From Siccibacter turicensis LMG 23730 (GTDB taxonomy: Bacteria; Pseudomonadota; Gammaproteobacteria; Enterobacterales; Enterobacteriaceae), in NCBI RefSeq assembly GCF_000463155.2, contig NZ_AWFZ01000028.1, positions 716,910-780,909 on the forward strand: DNA of 64,000 nt. Direction: 5' to 3'. Below the pieces are notes generated by a model. It saw nothing but the letters and a program-made list of their open reading frames with translations, did not search any database and was not told the DNA's origin. Of this stretch, positions 53,426-63,121 are shown in pieces. The stretch's first letter is position 1; each line of letters starts with the position of its first letter. Both the position numbers and the translations under genes were made by a program.

Positions 53426-54217
53426 CTATCGCTGACACCCCGGACACCAGTAAAACGGCCGCGATGAGAGCGTGGTTTTCTCAATTACCCCCCCACAGCG
53501 CTCGCATTTTTTCCCCGCCCGATGAAAGACGTGAAAGCGGAACAGCGCCCCGTGGTGCCTGTTCTCATCCACCGTGCCGCGCGTGGTGTAGGAGAGACGC
53601 GGTACGTCCAGCAGCGCGTGCGCCAGCGCATCGAGCTGCGCATCACTGAGATCGGCCGCCTTATGCTGTGGTGCCAGCCCCACCGCCCAGAGGATCTCCA
53701 CCCGCAGGTAGTTCCCCAGCCCGGCAAGGAAGGCCTGATCGAGCAGCAGACCGGAAAACTGGCGGCGGCAGAAGCGACGGCTTTGCAGCCGCGCCTTAAC
53801 CGTGGCGGTATCCAGCGTCGGGTCGAGCACGTCCGGCCCGACGCGCTGCAAAAACGGGTGCGCCGCCAGGGTATCGGCATCGAGCATCTCAATATCCGAG
53901 GCGCTGTAGAGCAAAATCGCCTTTCGCGCCGTCGCCAGCCGCACCCGCAGGATGCGGTTCGACTGCGGCGTTTCATCGGCCTTCACCACCCGCCATACGC
54001 CGTACAGCTGGTTGTGGCTGTAGAGCGTCAGGCCGTTGCTGAAGTGGGTGAGCAGCGCTTTGCCGCGGGTTTCAATCGCCGTCACCCGCTCCCCCACCAG
54101 CGTCGTCTGATAGCGTTGCAGCTCAGGAAACGCGAACCACGCTTCCGTGAGCGGCTCACCGCCGATGGCCCGCTCCAGATTGTCCGCCGCGCGGCGGATC
54201 TCCGGTCCTTCCGGCAT
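53426..54217 (-). CDS. nei: Endonuclease VIII Nei
   Basis: 263-residue DNA glycosylase/AP lyase for oxidised pyrimidines. It has the N-terminal PEGPEIRR catalytic segment (Pro2, Glu3), a central helix-two-turn-helix, and a C-terminal zinc finger with cysteines in CERCGG and CPGCQR. It starts 14 bases after pcp, so it may be expressed with the leftward cluster. E. coli has abrB between nei and gltA; it is absent here. Confidence 0.96.
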   Translation of the reverse strand: MPEGPEIRRAADNLERAIGGEPLTEAWFAFPELQRYQTTLVGERVTAIETRGKALLTHFSNGLTLYSHNQLYGVWRVVKADETPQSNRILRVRLATARKAILLYSASDIEMLDADTLAAHPFLQRVGPDVLDPTLDTATVKARLQSRRFCRRQFSGLLLDQAFLAGLGNYLRVEILWAVGLAPQHKAADLSDAQLDALAHALLDVPRLSYTTRGTVDENRHHGALFRFHVFHRAGKKCERCGGVIEKTTLSSRPFYWCPGCQR

Positions 54218-54231
54218 AGCCTCTCCCTTTA

Positions 54232-54879
54232 TTAGTGCGTGGCACCGCCCACGAGTTTCAGATCGGTCTGCACCTCCAGCCCCACGGCGATAGCAATCTC
54301 CAGCGCCTCACGCACGGTGCTGGCCGCCATACTTGGCGCGCCAGGGTGCGCCGCCGCCTGCTCCGGCAGATAAGGGATATGAATGAACCCGCCGCGCATC
54401 CCCGAGCCGTGTGCCAGCTTGTGCAGCAGCCCGTACATCACGTGGTTACAGACAAAGGTGCCGGCAGTCTGGGATACCGAGGCCGGGATCCCCGCCTCGC
54501 GCATCGCTTCCACCATCGCTTTGATCGGCAGCGTGCTGAACCACGCCGCCGGGCCATCGGCAACGATCGGCCGGTCGACAGGCTGCTGCTTGCGGTTGTC
54601 GGGAATACGCGCGTCATCGACGTTGATCGCCACGCGCTCTACGGTGATGTCGCTGCGTCCGCCCGCCTGGCCTATCGCCAGCACCAGCGACGGGTTCAGC
54701 TCGTCAATCGCGGCGTCAAGCACCCGCAGCGACTCGCCAAACACGCACGGCAGCTGACGCGCCACCACCAGACCGCTGCCGATGATGCTGCCGTCGAGCT
54801 GCTTGACCACTTCCCAGGAAGGGTTGAGGGTTTCACCGCCGAAGGGCTCAAAACCGGTTACCAGTACCGTTTGTATCAT
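54232..54879 (-). CDS. pcp: Pyrrolidone-carboxylate peptidase Pcp
   Basis: 215-residue cysteine peptidase that removes N-terminal pyroglutamate from peptides. The catalytic triad is visible as Glu81, Cys144 ([10 protein letters not shown]) and His167 (GFIHIPY). Its product, 5-oxoproline, is the substrate of PxpABC encoded upstream, so the genes form one pathway. E. coli K-12 lacks it. Confidence 0.96.
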   Translation of the reverse strand: MIQTVLVTGFEPFGGETLNPSWEVVKQLDGSIIGSGLVVARQLPCVFGESLRVLDAAIDELNPSLVLAIGQAGGRSDITVERVAINVDDARIPDNRKQQPVDRPIVADGPAAWFSTLPIKAMVEAMREAGIPASVSQTAGTFVCNHVMYGLLHKLAHGSGMRGGFIHIPYLPEQAAAHPGAPSMAASTVREALEIAIAVGLEVQTDLKLVGGATH

Positions 54880-54894
54880 CGTCTCTCCAGTGCG

Positions 54895-55902
54895 TTATAA
54901 GAACATCAGGAAATAAAGCAGCACCACGTTCACTGCCAGCAGAAGTACCCCGGTCGGAACCTGAGCTTTGATTACCGCGTTTTTGTCCGGCAGCTCAAGC
55001 AGCGCCGCCGGCACGATATTGAAGTTTGCCGCCATCGGCGTCATCAGCGTCCCGCAGTAGCCGGAGAACATCCCGATGGCCGCCATCACCGCCGGGTTGC
55101 CGCCGTGCTGCAGCACCAGAATCGGAATCCCGATGCCGGCGGTGACGATAGGAAATGCCGCAAACGCATTGCCCATCACCATGGTCAGTACCGCCATACC
55201 AATCGCATACACCGCGACGGCGATGAAGCGGCTGTCCACCGCCAGGTACTCCTGGGTAAGCCAGGAGATGCCGCTTCCGACGCCCGCCGTGGTAAACAGC
55301 AGGCCGAGGGTGGCCAGAATCTGCGGCAGAATGAATGCCCAGCCGATGGAGTCGAGCAGGCGTCGCGCCTCCTGAATCGGCTGCAGCACGCGCTCATGGG
55401 TCATTTTCACCGCCAGCGCCAGTCCCAGCAGACAGCCGACGGTCATGGAGAACAGCGTCACCAGCGTAGCGTGGTTGCCCTCACCGAATAGCCCGGTTTG
55501 CAAGCCCGGCACGTTGTTGAACAGCAGCACGCCGATCACGGTCACCAGCGGGATCATCAGCGCCGGAATAAACAGCCGGTTGCCCAGACGCTGCGCGCTC
55601 GCCTCGCGCTCTGGCTGGGTACGCTGATGGTAGCTGCCAAGCCGCACCCCGCCGAACCCGGCGATCAGCGCCAGGGCAACGACCGAGGCGCCCACGCCAA
55701 TATTCACCAGCCGCTTGCCGTCCGCGCCGCCGCCGAACAGATCGTAGGTCCAGTCGCCGAGTAAAAAGATCAGGCCGTAGATGCCCCAGAACAGCCCGGT
55801 GGTCACGCGACGTGGGTTGGCTTTATCGCGAAACGACATCACCGCAACAATCAGCAGCACCACGCCTGCCAGCCAGTAGAGCCAGGTTTGCTGGAAGATC
55901 AT
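54895..55902 (-). CDS. DUF979 membrane protein, putative transporter half
   Basis: 335-residue inner-membrane protein with about nine or ten hydrophobic spans and conserved re-entrant-looking Gly/Pro-rich segments (GNAFAAFPIVTAGIGIPI, MFSGYCGTLMTPMAANFNIVP). It overlaps the DUF969 gene by four bases. Family function is not established; position between pcp and pxpA suggests 5-oxoproline or pyroglutamyl-peptide transport. Confidence 0.8.
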   Translation of the reverse strand: MIFQQTWLYWLAGVVLLIVAVMSFRDKANPRRVTTGLFWGIYGLIFLLGDWTYDLFGGGADGKRLVNIGVGASVVALALIAGFGGVRLGSYHQRTQPEREASAQRLGNRLFIPALMIPLVTVIGVLLFNNVPGLQTGLFGEGNHATLVTLFSMTVGCLLGLALAVKMTHERVLQPIQEARRLLDSIGWAFILPQILATLGLLFTTAGVGSGISWLTQEYLAVDSRFIAVAVYAIGMAVLTMVMGNAFAAFPIVTAGIGIPILVLQHGGNPAVMAAIGMFSGYCGTLMTPMAANFNIVPAALLELPDKNAVIKAQVPTGVLLLAVNVVLLYFLMFL

Positions 55903-56624
55903 TGGGCACCTCCTGTACGCGAGGCGGCATTCACTTTGCCCAGTTCGCGTTCCAGATGCTTATCGAGTCGCCACAGGCGCGTGGCGTGGATAGCAAAGGC
56001 GCACAGCGCGGTCGGGATGCCCCACAGCGCAATATGCAGCGGCTCGGTCTGAATGCCGCCGGACTCCAGCATAAAGTTGTGCATAAAGATGATCGCCCCG
56101 AAGGCAACGAAAATATCTTCCCCGAAGAACAGCCCCACGTTATCCGTGGCCGCCGACATGGCGCGCAGGCGATAGCGCACCGCACCCGGCAGGTCGCCGT
56201 AGTGCTTTTCCGCCGCCCCTTCCGCCATCGGCGCCAGTAGCGGGCGCACCATCTGCGGGTGGCCGCCGAGGCTGGTCAATCCCAGCGCCGCGGTGGCTTC
56301 ACGCACGAACAGGTAGACAATCAACAGGCGACCGGCGGTGGCGCTGCGAATGTGGGCGATCCAGGCCTGGGCGCGCTCTTTCAATCCATGACGCTCCAGC
56401 AGACCGATTACCGCCAGCGGGATTAACAGGATAAACGGCAGGTTGCGGGTGTTCATAAACCCTTCCCCGAGCTTCTCGAGGATCAGCACAAACGGCATAT
56501 GCGCCGCCAGTCCGGTCACCAGTCCGGCGACGATGACCACCAGTACCGGGTTGAAGCGCAACAGAAACCCAACCACGATGGTGGCGATCCCCATCAGCGG
56601 CCAGAGATTGATGGTCTCTTGCAT
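55899..56624 (-). CDS. DUF969 membrane protein, putative transporter half
   Basis: 241-residue inner-membrane protein with about six spans, including LPFILLIPLAVIGLLERHG and LGLTSLGGHPQMVRPLLAP. DUF969 and DUF979 occur as a pair and together look like the two halves of a secondary transporter. It starts 177 bases after pxpA; substrate is inferred only from neighbours. Confidence 0.8.
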   Translation of the reverse strand: MQETINLWPLMGIATIVVGFLLRFNPVLVVIVAGLVTGLAAHMPFVLILEKLGEGFMNTRNLPFILLIPLAVIGLLERHGLKERAQAWIAHIRSATAGRLLIVYLFVREATAALGLTSLGGHPQMVRPLLAPMAEGAAEKHYGDLPGAVRYRLRAMSAATDNVGLFFGEDIFVAFGAIIFMHNFMLESGGIQTEPLHIALWGIPTALCAFAIHATRLWRLDKHLERELGKVNAASRTGGAQ

Positions 56625-56676
56625 TGTTCGTGTCCTTATCAGTTATGTCGTCGTTGTGTTTTTTTATAAGTATGCA

Positions 56677-56702
56677 GAGGCCCGTCGTCGCAGGCGGGCC
56701 TC
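56677..56702 (-). terminator. Hairpin between pxpA and DUF969 gene
   Basis: Arms GAGGCCCG/CGGGCCTC in the only sizeable gap of this cluster. No U-tract follows on the minus strand, so it may be an attenuator or a promoter-associated structure. Confidence 0.4.
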
Positions 56703-56801
56703 CGGAGGTCGTGCTAAACAAAGCGGGAAGGATATATCCTTCTCTGACCCATATAGCGACACGGGTCGGGGGATGTCAACGTTTGCGCCAGGGCGCAGAC
56801 G

Positions 56802-57539
56802 CTATGCGGCGCTGACGGCGATGTTTTCCGCCTGGAAACGGGCGCGCAGCCGCCGGGCAAAATCCAGGGCGTGCGCCCCGTCACCGTGCAGGCACACGCT
56901 CTGGGCGTTAACCTGCGCCCAGCCGCCGTCGCGGGTTTTCACTCTGCCGCGCAGCACCATCTCCAGCGTCTGGCTCACCGCCTCGTCATCGCTTTCAATC
57001 AGCGCGCCCGGCTCGCTGCGCGGTACCAGAGTGCCATCGGCCTGATAGCCGCGGTCGGCAAACACCTCTTCCCGGGTGCGAAGCCCGTGACGCGTCCCGG
57101 CGGCGATAAGCTCGCTGCCCGCCAGCCCAACCAGCACCAGCGCCGGATTGAGATCCTTCACCGCCCGGGCGATAGCCTCCGCCAGCGCCGCATCCTTCGC
57201 CGCCTGGTTGTAGAGCATGCCGTGGGGTTTGACGTGTTTCAGCACCCCGCCCTCGGCGCGGGTAATGGCGGCCAGCGCCCCCACCTGGTACAGCGTCTGA
57301 GCATAGACCGTTTCAGGCGGAAGCTGCATGGCGCTGCGACCAAAATTCTCCCGGTCTGGAAAGGAGGGATGCGCCCCGATGGCAACGCCGTTCGCCAGCG
57401 CGCGCTGGACGCTAAGGCGCATGGTCTGCGCGTCACCGGCGTGAAAGCCGCAGGCGATGTTAGCCGAGCTGATAAGCGTCATCAGCGTCGCGTCATCCCC
57501 GCAGCCTTCTCCCATATCGGCATTCAGATCAATCTGCAT
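56802..57539 (-). CDS. pxpA: 5-oxoprolinase subunit PxpA (YbgL)
   Basis: 245-residue LamB/YcsF-family subunit of the ATP-dependent 5-oxoprolinase PxpABC, which opens 5-oxoproline to glutamate. The N-terminal DLNADMGEG motif and CGFHAGD and KPHGMLYN motifs are intact. I chose the ATG at 57539, which overlaps pxpC by 11 bases. Confidence 0.95.
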   Translation of the reverse strand: MQIDLNADMGEGCGDDATLMTLISSANIACGFHAGDAQTMRLSVQRALANGVAIGAHPSFPDRENFGRSAMQLPPETVYAQTLYQVGALAAITRAEGGVLKHVKPHGMLYNQAAKDAALAEAIARAVKDLNPALVLVGLAGSELIAAGTRHGLRTREEVFADRGYQADGTLVPRSEPGALIESDDEAVSQTLEMVLRGRVKTRDGGWAQVNAQSVCLHGDGAHALDFARRLRARFQAENIAVSAA

Positions 57540-58461
57540 CGTTAAGCCTCCAGGCCAGCTGCTCAAAGAAGCGCTGATGATCGGCCCGGGCCGCCAGCGC
57601 CTGCTCGTGGGTACACTGCATGAAGTGGATAGGCTCCCCCGGACGGATCTGCGCCAGATGCCAGAGATCGGCTTCGATCACAAAGGCAATGCGCGGATAG
57701 CCACCGGTGGTCTGGGCATCGTTCATCAACACAATCGGCTGACCGTTATGCGGCACCTGAATCACGCCCGGCAGCAGACCGTGGGAGAGCATCTCCCTGT
57801 CGGTAGTGCGCTCCAGGCGCTGGCCCTGCAAACGGTAGCCCATGCGGTTGCTGTCCGGGCTGAGATGCCACGGCGTGCGCCAGAGCATCGCCTGGGCCTG
57901 CGGGCTGAACTCGTGATACTCCGGGCCTGGCAGCGTGCGCAGTCGATTGCCGAACAGCATCTGTTTGACGCCGCGCGCCTCGCGAAAGTGGCGCGACGAG
58001 GGGCGTACTCCCAGCCGATCCCCCGCCTTCAGCAGGCGCCCTTCCAGCCCGCCGATACCGGCTTTCAGATCGGTACTGCGCGAGCCCATCACTTCCGGCA
58101 CGTCCAGCCCCCCGGCGACCGCCAGATAGCTGCGCATGCCGCGGCGCGGCAGGGAGAGCGTCAGGCGCTGCCCGGCTTTTACCGGCAGACGCCAGCCGGT
58201 CCACACCGCACCGCCGTCGAGGGTGGCATCGCATCCCGCCCCGGTCAGGGCAAACCAGCCGGGCTGGGTAAATTCGATCTCACACTGGCCGAGGGTGATC
58301 TCCAGCGCCGCATCGTTGGCGTCGTTCCCCACCAGCAGATTAGCAATGCGCAGCGCCGGCACATCCAGCGCGCCGCAGCGGCTGATCCCCGACTGACGCA
58401 GGCCGTGGCGGCCACCGTCCTGAACCGAGGTATGAATCCCGGCACGAATAATCCTTAACAT
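57529..58461 (-). CDS. pxpC: 5-oxoprolinase subunit PxpC (YbgK)
   Basis: 310-residue biotin-dependent-carboxylase-like subunit (AHS2/KipA type) that acts with PxpB. The [23 protein letters not shown]-terminal region and [14 protein letters not shown] near the C-terminus are family hallmarks. It overlaps pxpB by seven bases. Confidence 0.95.
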   Translation of the reverse strand: MLRIIRAGIHTSVQDGGRHGLRQSGISRCGALDVPALRIANLLVGNDANDAALEITLGQCEIEFTQPGWFALTGAGCDATLDGGAVWTGWRLPVKAGQRLTLSLPRRGMRSYLAVAGGLDVPEVMGSRSTDLKAGIGGLEGRLLKAGDRLGVRPSSRHFREARGVKQMLFGNRLRTLPGPEYHEFSPQAQAMLWRTPWHLSPDSNRMGYRLQGQRLERTTDREMLSHGLLPGVIQVPHNGQPIVLMNDAQTTGGYPRIAFVIEADLWHLAQIRPGEPIHFMQCTHEQALAARADHQRFFEQLAWRLNDAD

Positions 58462-59111
58462 ACCCCCTCCTTCTGCGGCACAAAGCGTACCGTGTCGCCC
58501 GGCGCCAGCAGCACCGGCGCGTCGCGCGTGGGATCGAACAGCCGCAGCGGCGTATGGCCAATCAGCTGCCAGCCGCCCGGGGTCGCCAGCGGGTAGATCC
58601 CGGTCTGGCTGCCGCCGATGCCGACCGACCCGGCCGGAACGCTCAGGCGGGGTTCACCGCGGCGTGGGGTCGCCAGGCGCTCCGGCAACCCACCCAGATA
58701 CGGGAATCCGGGCTGAAAACCGAGGAACCACACCACGTAATCAATGGAGGCGTGCAGCTCGACGACATCGCGCTCGCGCATGCCGCAGTGCTGCGCCACC
58801 ACGCCCAGATCCGGCCCGGCGCTGCCGCCATACACCACCGGAATGGTGATATGCCGCGATTCAGGCTCCAGCGCCTCGCTCTCTTCCCACCAACGCTGTA
58901 ACCGCTCAATGGCGTCGAGCGCCTTGTTCTCCGGCTCCAGCAAAACGACGGTAATATTGTTCATTCCAGGGATAACTTCTGCGATCCCTTCCATGTCGGA
59001 CAGCCGCTGCGTCAGACGCCAGATTCGTTTCTGGCTGGCCAGCGTGACCGGCGGCTCCAGCTCCAGCACAACCGCGCTTTCGCCCAGCAAATAACATCGT
59101 GCTCGTTGCAC
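58455..59111 (-). CDS. pxpB: 5-oxoprolinase subunit PxpB (YbgJ)
   Basis: 218-residue AHS1/KipI-type subunit of 5-oxoprolinase, with conserved [26 protein letters not shown] and [14 protein letters not shown] segments. It starts 18 bases after ybgI. Confidence 0.95.
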   Translation of the reverse strand: MQRARCYLLGESAVVLELEPPVTLASQKRIWRLTQRLSDMEGIAEVIPGMNNITVVLLEPENKALDAIERLQRWWEESEALEPESRHITIPVVYGGSAGPDLGVVAQHCGMRERDVVELHASIDYVVWFLGFQPGFPYLGGLPERLATPRRGEPRLSVPAGSVGIGGSQTGIYPLATPGGWQLIGHTPLRLFDPTRDAPVLLAPGDTVRFVPQKEGVC

Positions 59112-59129
59112 CTTGCCCCCTGTGGGTTA

Positions 59130-59873
59130 TCAGGCCGGATTCGGGATATCGATAAAGGTGACATCCAGGTCGGTATTTTCAGTGAGCCATTCGCTCAGGG
59201 CGCGGATACCGCCGCGTTCGGTGGCATGGTGGCCGGCGGCGTAAAAGTGCAGCCCCTGCTCACGCGCCGAGTGGATGGTCTGCTCGGAGACCTCACCGGT
59301 GATAAACGCATCGACGCCGAAGCGCGCCGCGGCGTCGATAAAGCCCTGCCCGCCGCCGGTACACCAGGCAACGCGCTGGACGGTATCCGGCCCGGTATCG
59401 CCGCACCACAGCGGTTTGCGCCCCAGACGGGCTTCAATCCACGAGGCCAGCTCCAGTCCCGGTACCGGCATCGACAGCTCGCCCCACGGCACCAGGGGTT
59501 CAATCTCGCCCATGACCGTAATTCCCAGCAGCTGGGCAAGCTGCACGTTATTGCCCAGCTCCGGATGCGCATCGAGTGGCAGATGCCAGCCGTAGAGGTT
59601 GATGTCGTTCGTCAGCAGCGTTTTCAGGCGGTTGCGCTTCATGCCGCGAATCGCCGGGGCCTCACCTTTCCAGAAGTAGCCGTGATGCACGATCACTGCA
59701 TCCGCCCCCAGACGTACCGCTTCATCAAGCAGCGCCTGGCTGGCGGTGACGCCGGTGACAATCTTGTGCACCTGCTCCTTTCCTTCGACCTGTAAGCCGT
59801 TCGGCGCATAGTCGCTGAATGCAGCACTGTTGAGCGTGTCGTTAATCAGACGTTCCAGTTCGGTATTTTTCAT
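59130..59873 (-). CDS. ybgI: YbgI, NIF3/DUF34-family metalloprotein
   Basis: 247-residue NIF3-like protein that forms hexameric rings with a di-metal site. His63-His64 (VHHGYFWKGE) and the C-terminal GHHATERGG motif supply ligands. Proposed GTP-cyclohydrolase-like activity is not settled. I chose the ATG at 59873 to match E. coli; the frame opens 15 codons upstream in the phrB end. Confidence 0.94.
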   Translation of the reverse strand: MKNTELERLINDTLNSAAFSDYAPNGLQVEGKEQVHKIVTGVTASQALLDEAVRLGADAVIVHHGYFWKGEAPAIRGMKRNRLKTLLTNDINLYGWHLPLDAHPELGNNVQLAQLLGITVMGEIEPLVPWGELSMPVPGLELASWIEARLGRKPLWCGDTGPDTVQRVAWCTGGGQGFIDAAARFGVDAFITGEVSEQTIHSAREQGLHFYAAGHHATERGGIRALSEWLTENTDLDVTFIDIPNPA

Positions 59874-59886
59874 CGCTGTTCCCTTC

Positions 59887-61305
59887 TCAAGATTTACGCG
59901 CGGCTTCATAGGCCGCAAGCGTTGCGACCCGCGCCTGTTTGTGGTCGACGATGGGGCGCGGGTAGTCGAGCGTGACGCCCTGTTTGTCCGCCCAGCGCCA
60001 GGGATCGTGCAGCGCCTTGTCCGGTACGCTGCTCAGCGCCGGGATCCAGCGGCGAATAAACTCGCCTGCGGCGTCAAAGCGCTCCCCCTGGGTTGTGGGG
60101 TTAAAGATGCGAAAATAGGGTGCCGCGTCGGTTCCCGTCGAGGCCGCCCACTGCCAGCCGCCGTTATTGGCGGCGAAGTCGCCATCCAGCAGCTGAGACA
60201 TAAAATAGCGTTCTCCCCGGCGCCAGTCGATAAGCAGATCCTTTACCAGAAAACTGGCGGTGATCATACGCAGGCGATTGTGCATCCAGCCGGTCTGGTT
60301 CATCTGCATCATCGCGGCATCCACGATCGGGTACCCGGTGCGGCCTTCGCACCATGCCGTGAAGTGCGCCTCATCGTCAGACCAGGCAACGTTTTTCGTC
60401 CAGCCGATAAACGGCTGATAACGGCAGAGCGCCGGATAGAAGGTCATCAGGTGCTTGTAGAATTCGCGCCAGATAAGCTCATTGAGCCACACCGCGCCCG
60501 GCCCACCGTCAAGCGTCCGGGGCTGTTCGGCCAGCAGCCGGTGCAGGCACTGGCGCGGCGACAGTACGCCGATGGCCAGATACGGCGACACCCGGCTGGT
60601 GCCGTCCACCGCCGGAAAATCGCGTTGGGTCTCGTACTCCCCTGCCCCGTTCTGACAGAAACGGCGCAGCTGCGCCAGCGCCGCCTCTTCGCCCACCGGG
60701 AACAGCGTCTCGTCCGCTGGCTCCAGCGGGTAATCAAACGCGGCCAGCGCGGGTGCCTCGCAGGGGGCATGCTGGCGCGCTTTTGGGGCGTGAACGCACT
60801 CGGGCAGCCCTTCATCGAGCCGCTTCAGCCAGGCGCGGCTGAAGGGCGTAAACACCTTGTACATCTCGCGGTTGCCGGTCAGCACGCTACCGGGGGCCAG
60901 CACCACGCTGTCGTCGAACCCCTGGCAGGTCACGAAGCCGTCGAGGTGCTTCTCCAGCGCCACGTCGCGCTTACGCTCGTTGAGTTCGTACTGATAGTTA
61001 TAAAACAGCGCATCGACGCGGTGCTCGTCGCAGAACGAGGCGATCCAGGGAATGCAGGCGTCGAAGTCATCGACCTGCGCGGTATAAAGCGGAATGCCGC
61101 GTCGGGACAGCGCCTCACGCAGCGCGTGCAGGTGCTGGCGAATAAACCAGGCCTGCCGTGGCGCCACGCCGTGCGCCTGCCACTGTTCAGGGGTGGCGAT
61201 AAACAGGCCAATCACCTGTGCGCCGCTGTCGCGGCAGGCCGCCGCCAGGGCGAGGTTATCATGCAGGCGCAAATCGGCCCGGAACCAGACCAGATGCGTG
61301 GTCAT
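59887..61305 (-). CDS. phrB: Deoxyribodipyrimidine photolyase PhrB
   Basis: 472-residue CPD photolyase using FAD and an antenna cofactor, the E. coli length. Segments TTHLVWFRADLRLHDN at the N-terminus, LIWREFYKHLM and WMHNRLRMITASFLVKDLLIDWR in the FAD domain are conserved. 13 bases before ybgI. Confidence 0.96.
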   Translation of the reverse strand: MTTHLVWFRADLRLHDNLALAAACRDSGAQVIGLFIATPEQWQAHGVAPRQAWFIRQHLHALREALSRRGIPLYTAQVDDFDACIPWIASFCDEHRVDALFYNYQYELNERKRDVALEKHLDGFVTCQGFDDSVVLAPGSVLTGNREMYKVFTPFSRAWLKRLDEGLPECVHAPKARQHAPCEAPALAAFDYPLEPADETLFPVGEEAALAQLRRFCQNGAGEYETQRDFPAVDGTSRVSPYLAIGVLSPRQCLHRLLAEQPRTLDGGPGAVWLNELIWREFYKHLMTFYPALCRYQPFIGWTKNVAWSDDEAHFTAWCEGRTGYPIVDAAMMQMNQTGWMHNRLRMITASFLVKDLLIDWRRGERYFMSQLLDGDFAANNGGWQWAASTGTDAAPYFRIFNPTTQGERFDAAGEFIRRWIPALSSVPDKALHDPWRWADKQGVTLDYPRPIVDHKQARVATLAAYEAARKS

Positions 61306-61414
61306 AAAACTCCCGTTGCTACACGCCTTGTTATTCAGGCTCAGGTTGACGGATACGGCGGACGCGACCCCTGTCGCGCCCGGCTGTGGATGGTAATCAG
61401 CGGAAAGGCCGCAC

Positions 61415-62371
61415 TCAGTGACCGTAGCGCAGACGCAGCGCTTCCGGGTACGGCTCGAAATAGCGCTGTACCGAAAGGTAGCTGTCCGGGAACTCGGCCA
61501 TATAGTGTTTGAGCAGCGTCAGCGGCGCGAGCAGCGGCTGCGTGCCCTGGCGATAGCTGTCAATCAGCGTGGCAAGCTCCTGGCGCTGGCGAGCATTGAG
61601 CTGGTTGCGGAAGTACCCCTGCACGTGCATCAGGACGTTCGTGTGATTGCGGCGGGTGGCCGGAATGGCAAGCAGATCCATCAGCTTCTGGCGATAGGCA
61701 ACGAAAAAGGCCTCCAGATCGTCCCACTCGTTGATGGCCGCCACAAAGCGCCCCAGTTCGCGGTACTGCGGCTGGGAATGGGCGAGCAGCAGCAGCTTGT
61801 AGCGGCTGTGGAACGCGATAAGCGCGCCGCGGCTCAGGCCCTCGGCGTGCAGCTGATTGAGTTCATGCAGGGTGTAGACGCGTTCGATAAAGTTTTCACG
61901 CAGCACCGGGTCGTGCAGGCGTCCGTCCTCTTCCACCGGCAGCCAGGGGAAGGTCTCCATCAGGATACGGGTGTAGATCCCGCGCTCCGCTTTACGGTTA
62001 TTTTTTCCGTCGGCGTCGTAGATACGCACGCGCTCCATGCCGCAGCTCGGCGACTTGGCGCAGACGATATAGCCGCACAGGTGCGCCAGCCGGCTCACCC
62101 GCTCGGTGGAGTAGGTCTCCATGTCTGCCGTCAGGTCACCGTCGCGTTTATCGCTAAAGCGCAGCGCCACGGCGCCATCCGGCTCCTTTACCAGGCGCAG
62201 CGCCGGGCGCGGGACCGGCAGGCCGATGGCCATTTCCGGGCATACCGGTTCAAACTTCATCCACGGGGAAAGGGATTCCACCGCAAAAGCCAGTCGCTTA
62301 TGACCGCCGTCAAAACGTACCTTCTCCCCCAACAGACAGGCGCTGATGCCAACAGGGATTTTTTCACTCAT
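61415..62371 (-). CDS. ybgA: YbgA, full-length DUF523-DUF1722 protein
   Basis: 318-residue two-domain protein. The N-terminal DUF523 half (about 1-150) is the family of the [4Fe-4S] thiouracil desulfidase TudS, with candidate cluster cysteines Cys12, Cys44 and Cys110 (KSPSCG). The C-terminal DUF1722 half (about 190-310) is what E. coli YbgA retains (169 residues). The gene is 109 bp upstream of phrB on the same strand, suggesting co-expression with photorepair. Substrate unknown. Confidence 0.9.
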   Translation of the reverse strand: MSEKIPVGISACLLGEKVRFDGGHKRLAFAVESLSPWMKFEPVCPEMAIGLPVPRPALRLVKEPDGAVALRFSDKRDGDLTADMETYSTERVSRLAHLCGYIVCAKSPSCGMERVRIYDADGKNNRKAERGIYTRILMETFPWLPVEEDGRLHDPVLRENFIERVYTLHELNQLHAEGLSRGALIAFHSRYKLLLLAHSQPQYRELGRFVAAINEWDDLEAFFVAYRQKLMDLLAIPATRRNHTNVLMHVQGYFRNQLNARQRQELATLIDSYRQGTQPLLAPLTLLKHYMAEFPDSYLSVQRYFEPYPEALRLRYGH

Positions 62372-62464
62372 AGCGACTCCTCATTCACGTCATGGATAAG
62401 TGTAGCCAGGCCGCAGGCAGGCGCGAAAGCGGATAATAACCAGAAGCAGTAATAAATTAACCAC

Positions 62465-62500
62465 AAAAAAAAACCGCCCCGACGAAGCGGGGCGGTTTTT
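62465..62500. terminator. ybfA terminator (bidirectional)
   Basis: Stem ACCGCCCC/GGGGCGGT flanked by A9 and T5, 14 bases beyond the ybfA stop. Confidence 0.9.
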
Positions 62501-62513
62501 GCTGTTTTTCTGC

Positions 62514-62720
62514 TCAGTAGAAGTCGCAGGCGGCTTTCTCAGAGAGATCCATCCAGACCGGTTTGTCGCTGGTTTTCGACCAGACGCGGTGCAGATAGCT
62601 GTAAAAACGGGCGCGATCTTTCCAGAACAGCATAACCGGCAGCGCCAGCACGCCCAGCAGTACGGCATACACGCGGCGCAGGAAAACCTGATGCGCTGGA
62701 TAGTGCTTATATAAAGACAT
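62514..62720 (-). CDS. ybfA: YbfA, small inner-membrane protein
   Basis: 68-residue protein with one clear membrane span ([17 protein letters not shown]) and a conserved C-terminus [19 protein letters not shown], nearly identical to E. coli YbfA. Function unknown; it lies beside kdp in both. ATG at 62720 with GGGGAG. Confidence 0.93.
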   Translation of the reverse strand: MSLYKHYPAHQVFLRRVYAVLLGVLALPVMLFWKDRARFYSYLHRVWSKTSDKPVWMDLSEKAACDFY

Positions 62721-63031
62721 AAGGCTTCTCCCCTTAACTGGTTGACAGGCCAGGCTGTCGTGAAAGTGAAAATGTGATCTGGTTAAAATAGTATCGCTTT
62801 GTTTGTAATTTTACTACTCATCAGACCAGTAAAATGCAAAAAAATCGGCCTCTTTACAATTCATACCGTAAATAAGTTACAAAACGGTTAAATAAATACT
62901 AACCCACGGTTAAATTGTGGCTTTTGCCCATTTTTATACTTTTTTTACACCCCGCCTCGCCTTTTTTGCGACTTCTTTTCGCCCGCCCGTTCACCATGAC
63001 CGCACATCATTAACACCACTGGAGGTGGACT
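62721..63031. other. ybfA-kdpF divergent control region
   Basis: This 311-bp AT-rich region holds the KdpE site and the kdp promoter on the right and the ybfA promoter on the left. No gene is seen. Confidence 0.65.
62933..62953 (+). promoter_or_regulatory. KdpE binding site
   Basis: TTTATACTTTTTTTACACCC, the T-rich KdpE target known from E. coli, lies about 80-100 bp upstream of kdpF. Activation by KdpDE under potassium limitation is inferred. Confidence 0.75.
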
Positions 63032-63121
63032 GTGGGTGCAGGCGTATTAGCCGGCGTTGTGCTGGTTTTCCTGTTGCTGGGCTATCTGGTTTACGCCCTG
63101 ATTAATGCGGAGGCGTTCTGA
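63032..63121 (+). CDS. kdpF: KdpF, small subunit of Kdp potassium pump
   Basis: 29-residue single-span lipid-like stabiliser of Kdp[23 protein letters not shown] then ALINAEAF, differing from E. coli at a few positions. GTG start at 63032 with GGAGG. Its stop overlaps the kdpA ATG by one base. Confidence 0.95.
   Translation: MGAGVLAGVVLVFLLLGYLVYALINAEAF

Noticed and set aside
59830-61512. 560-codon open frame antisense to phrB
   Set aside because: Crosses the ybgI start, all of phrB and an intergenic gap; no domain recognised.
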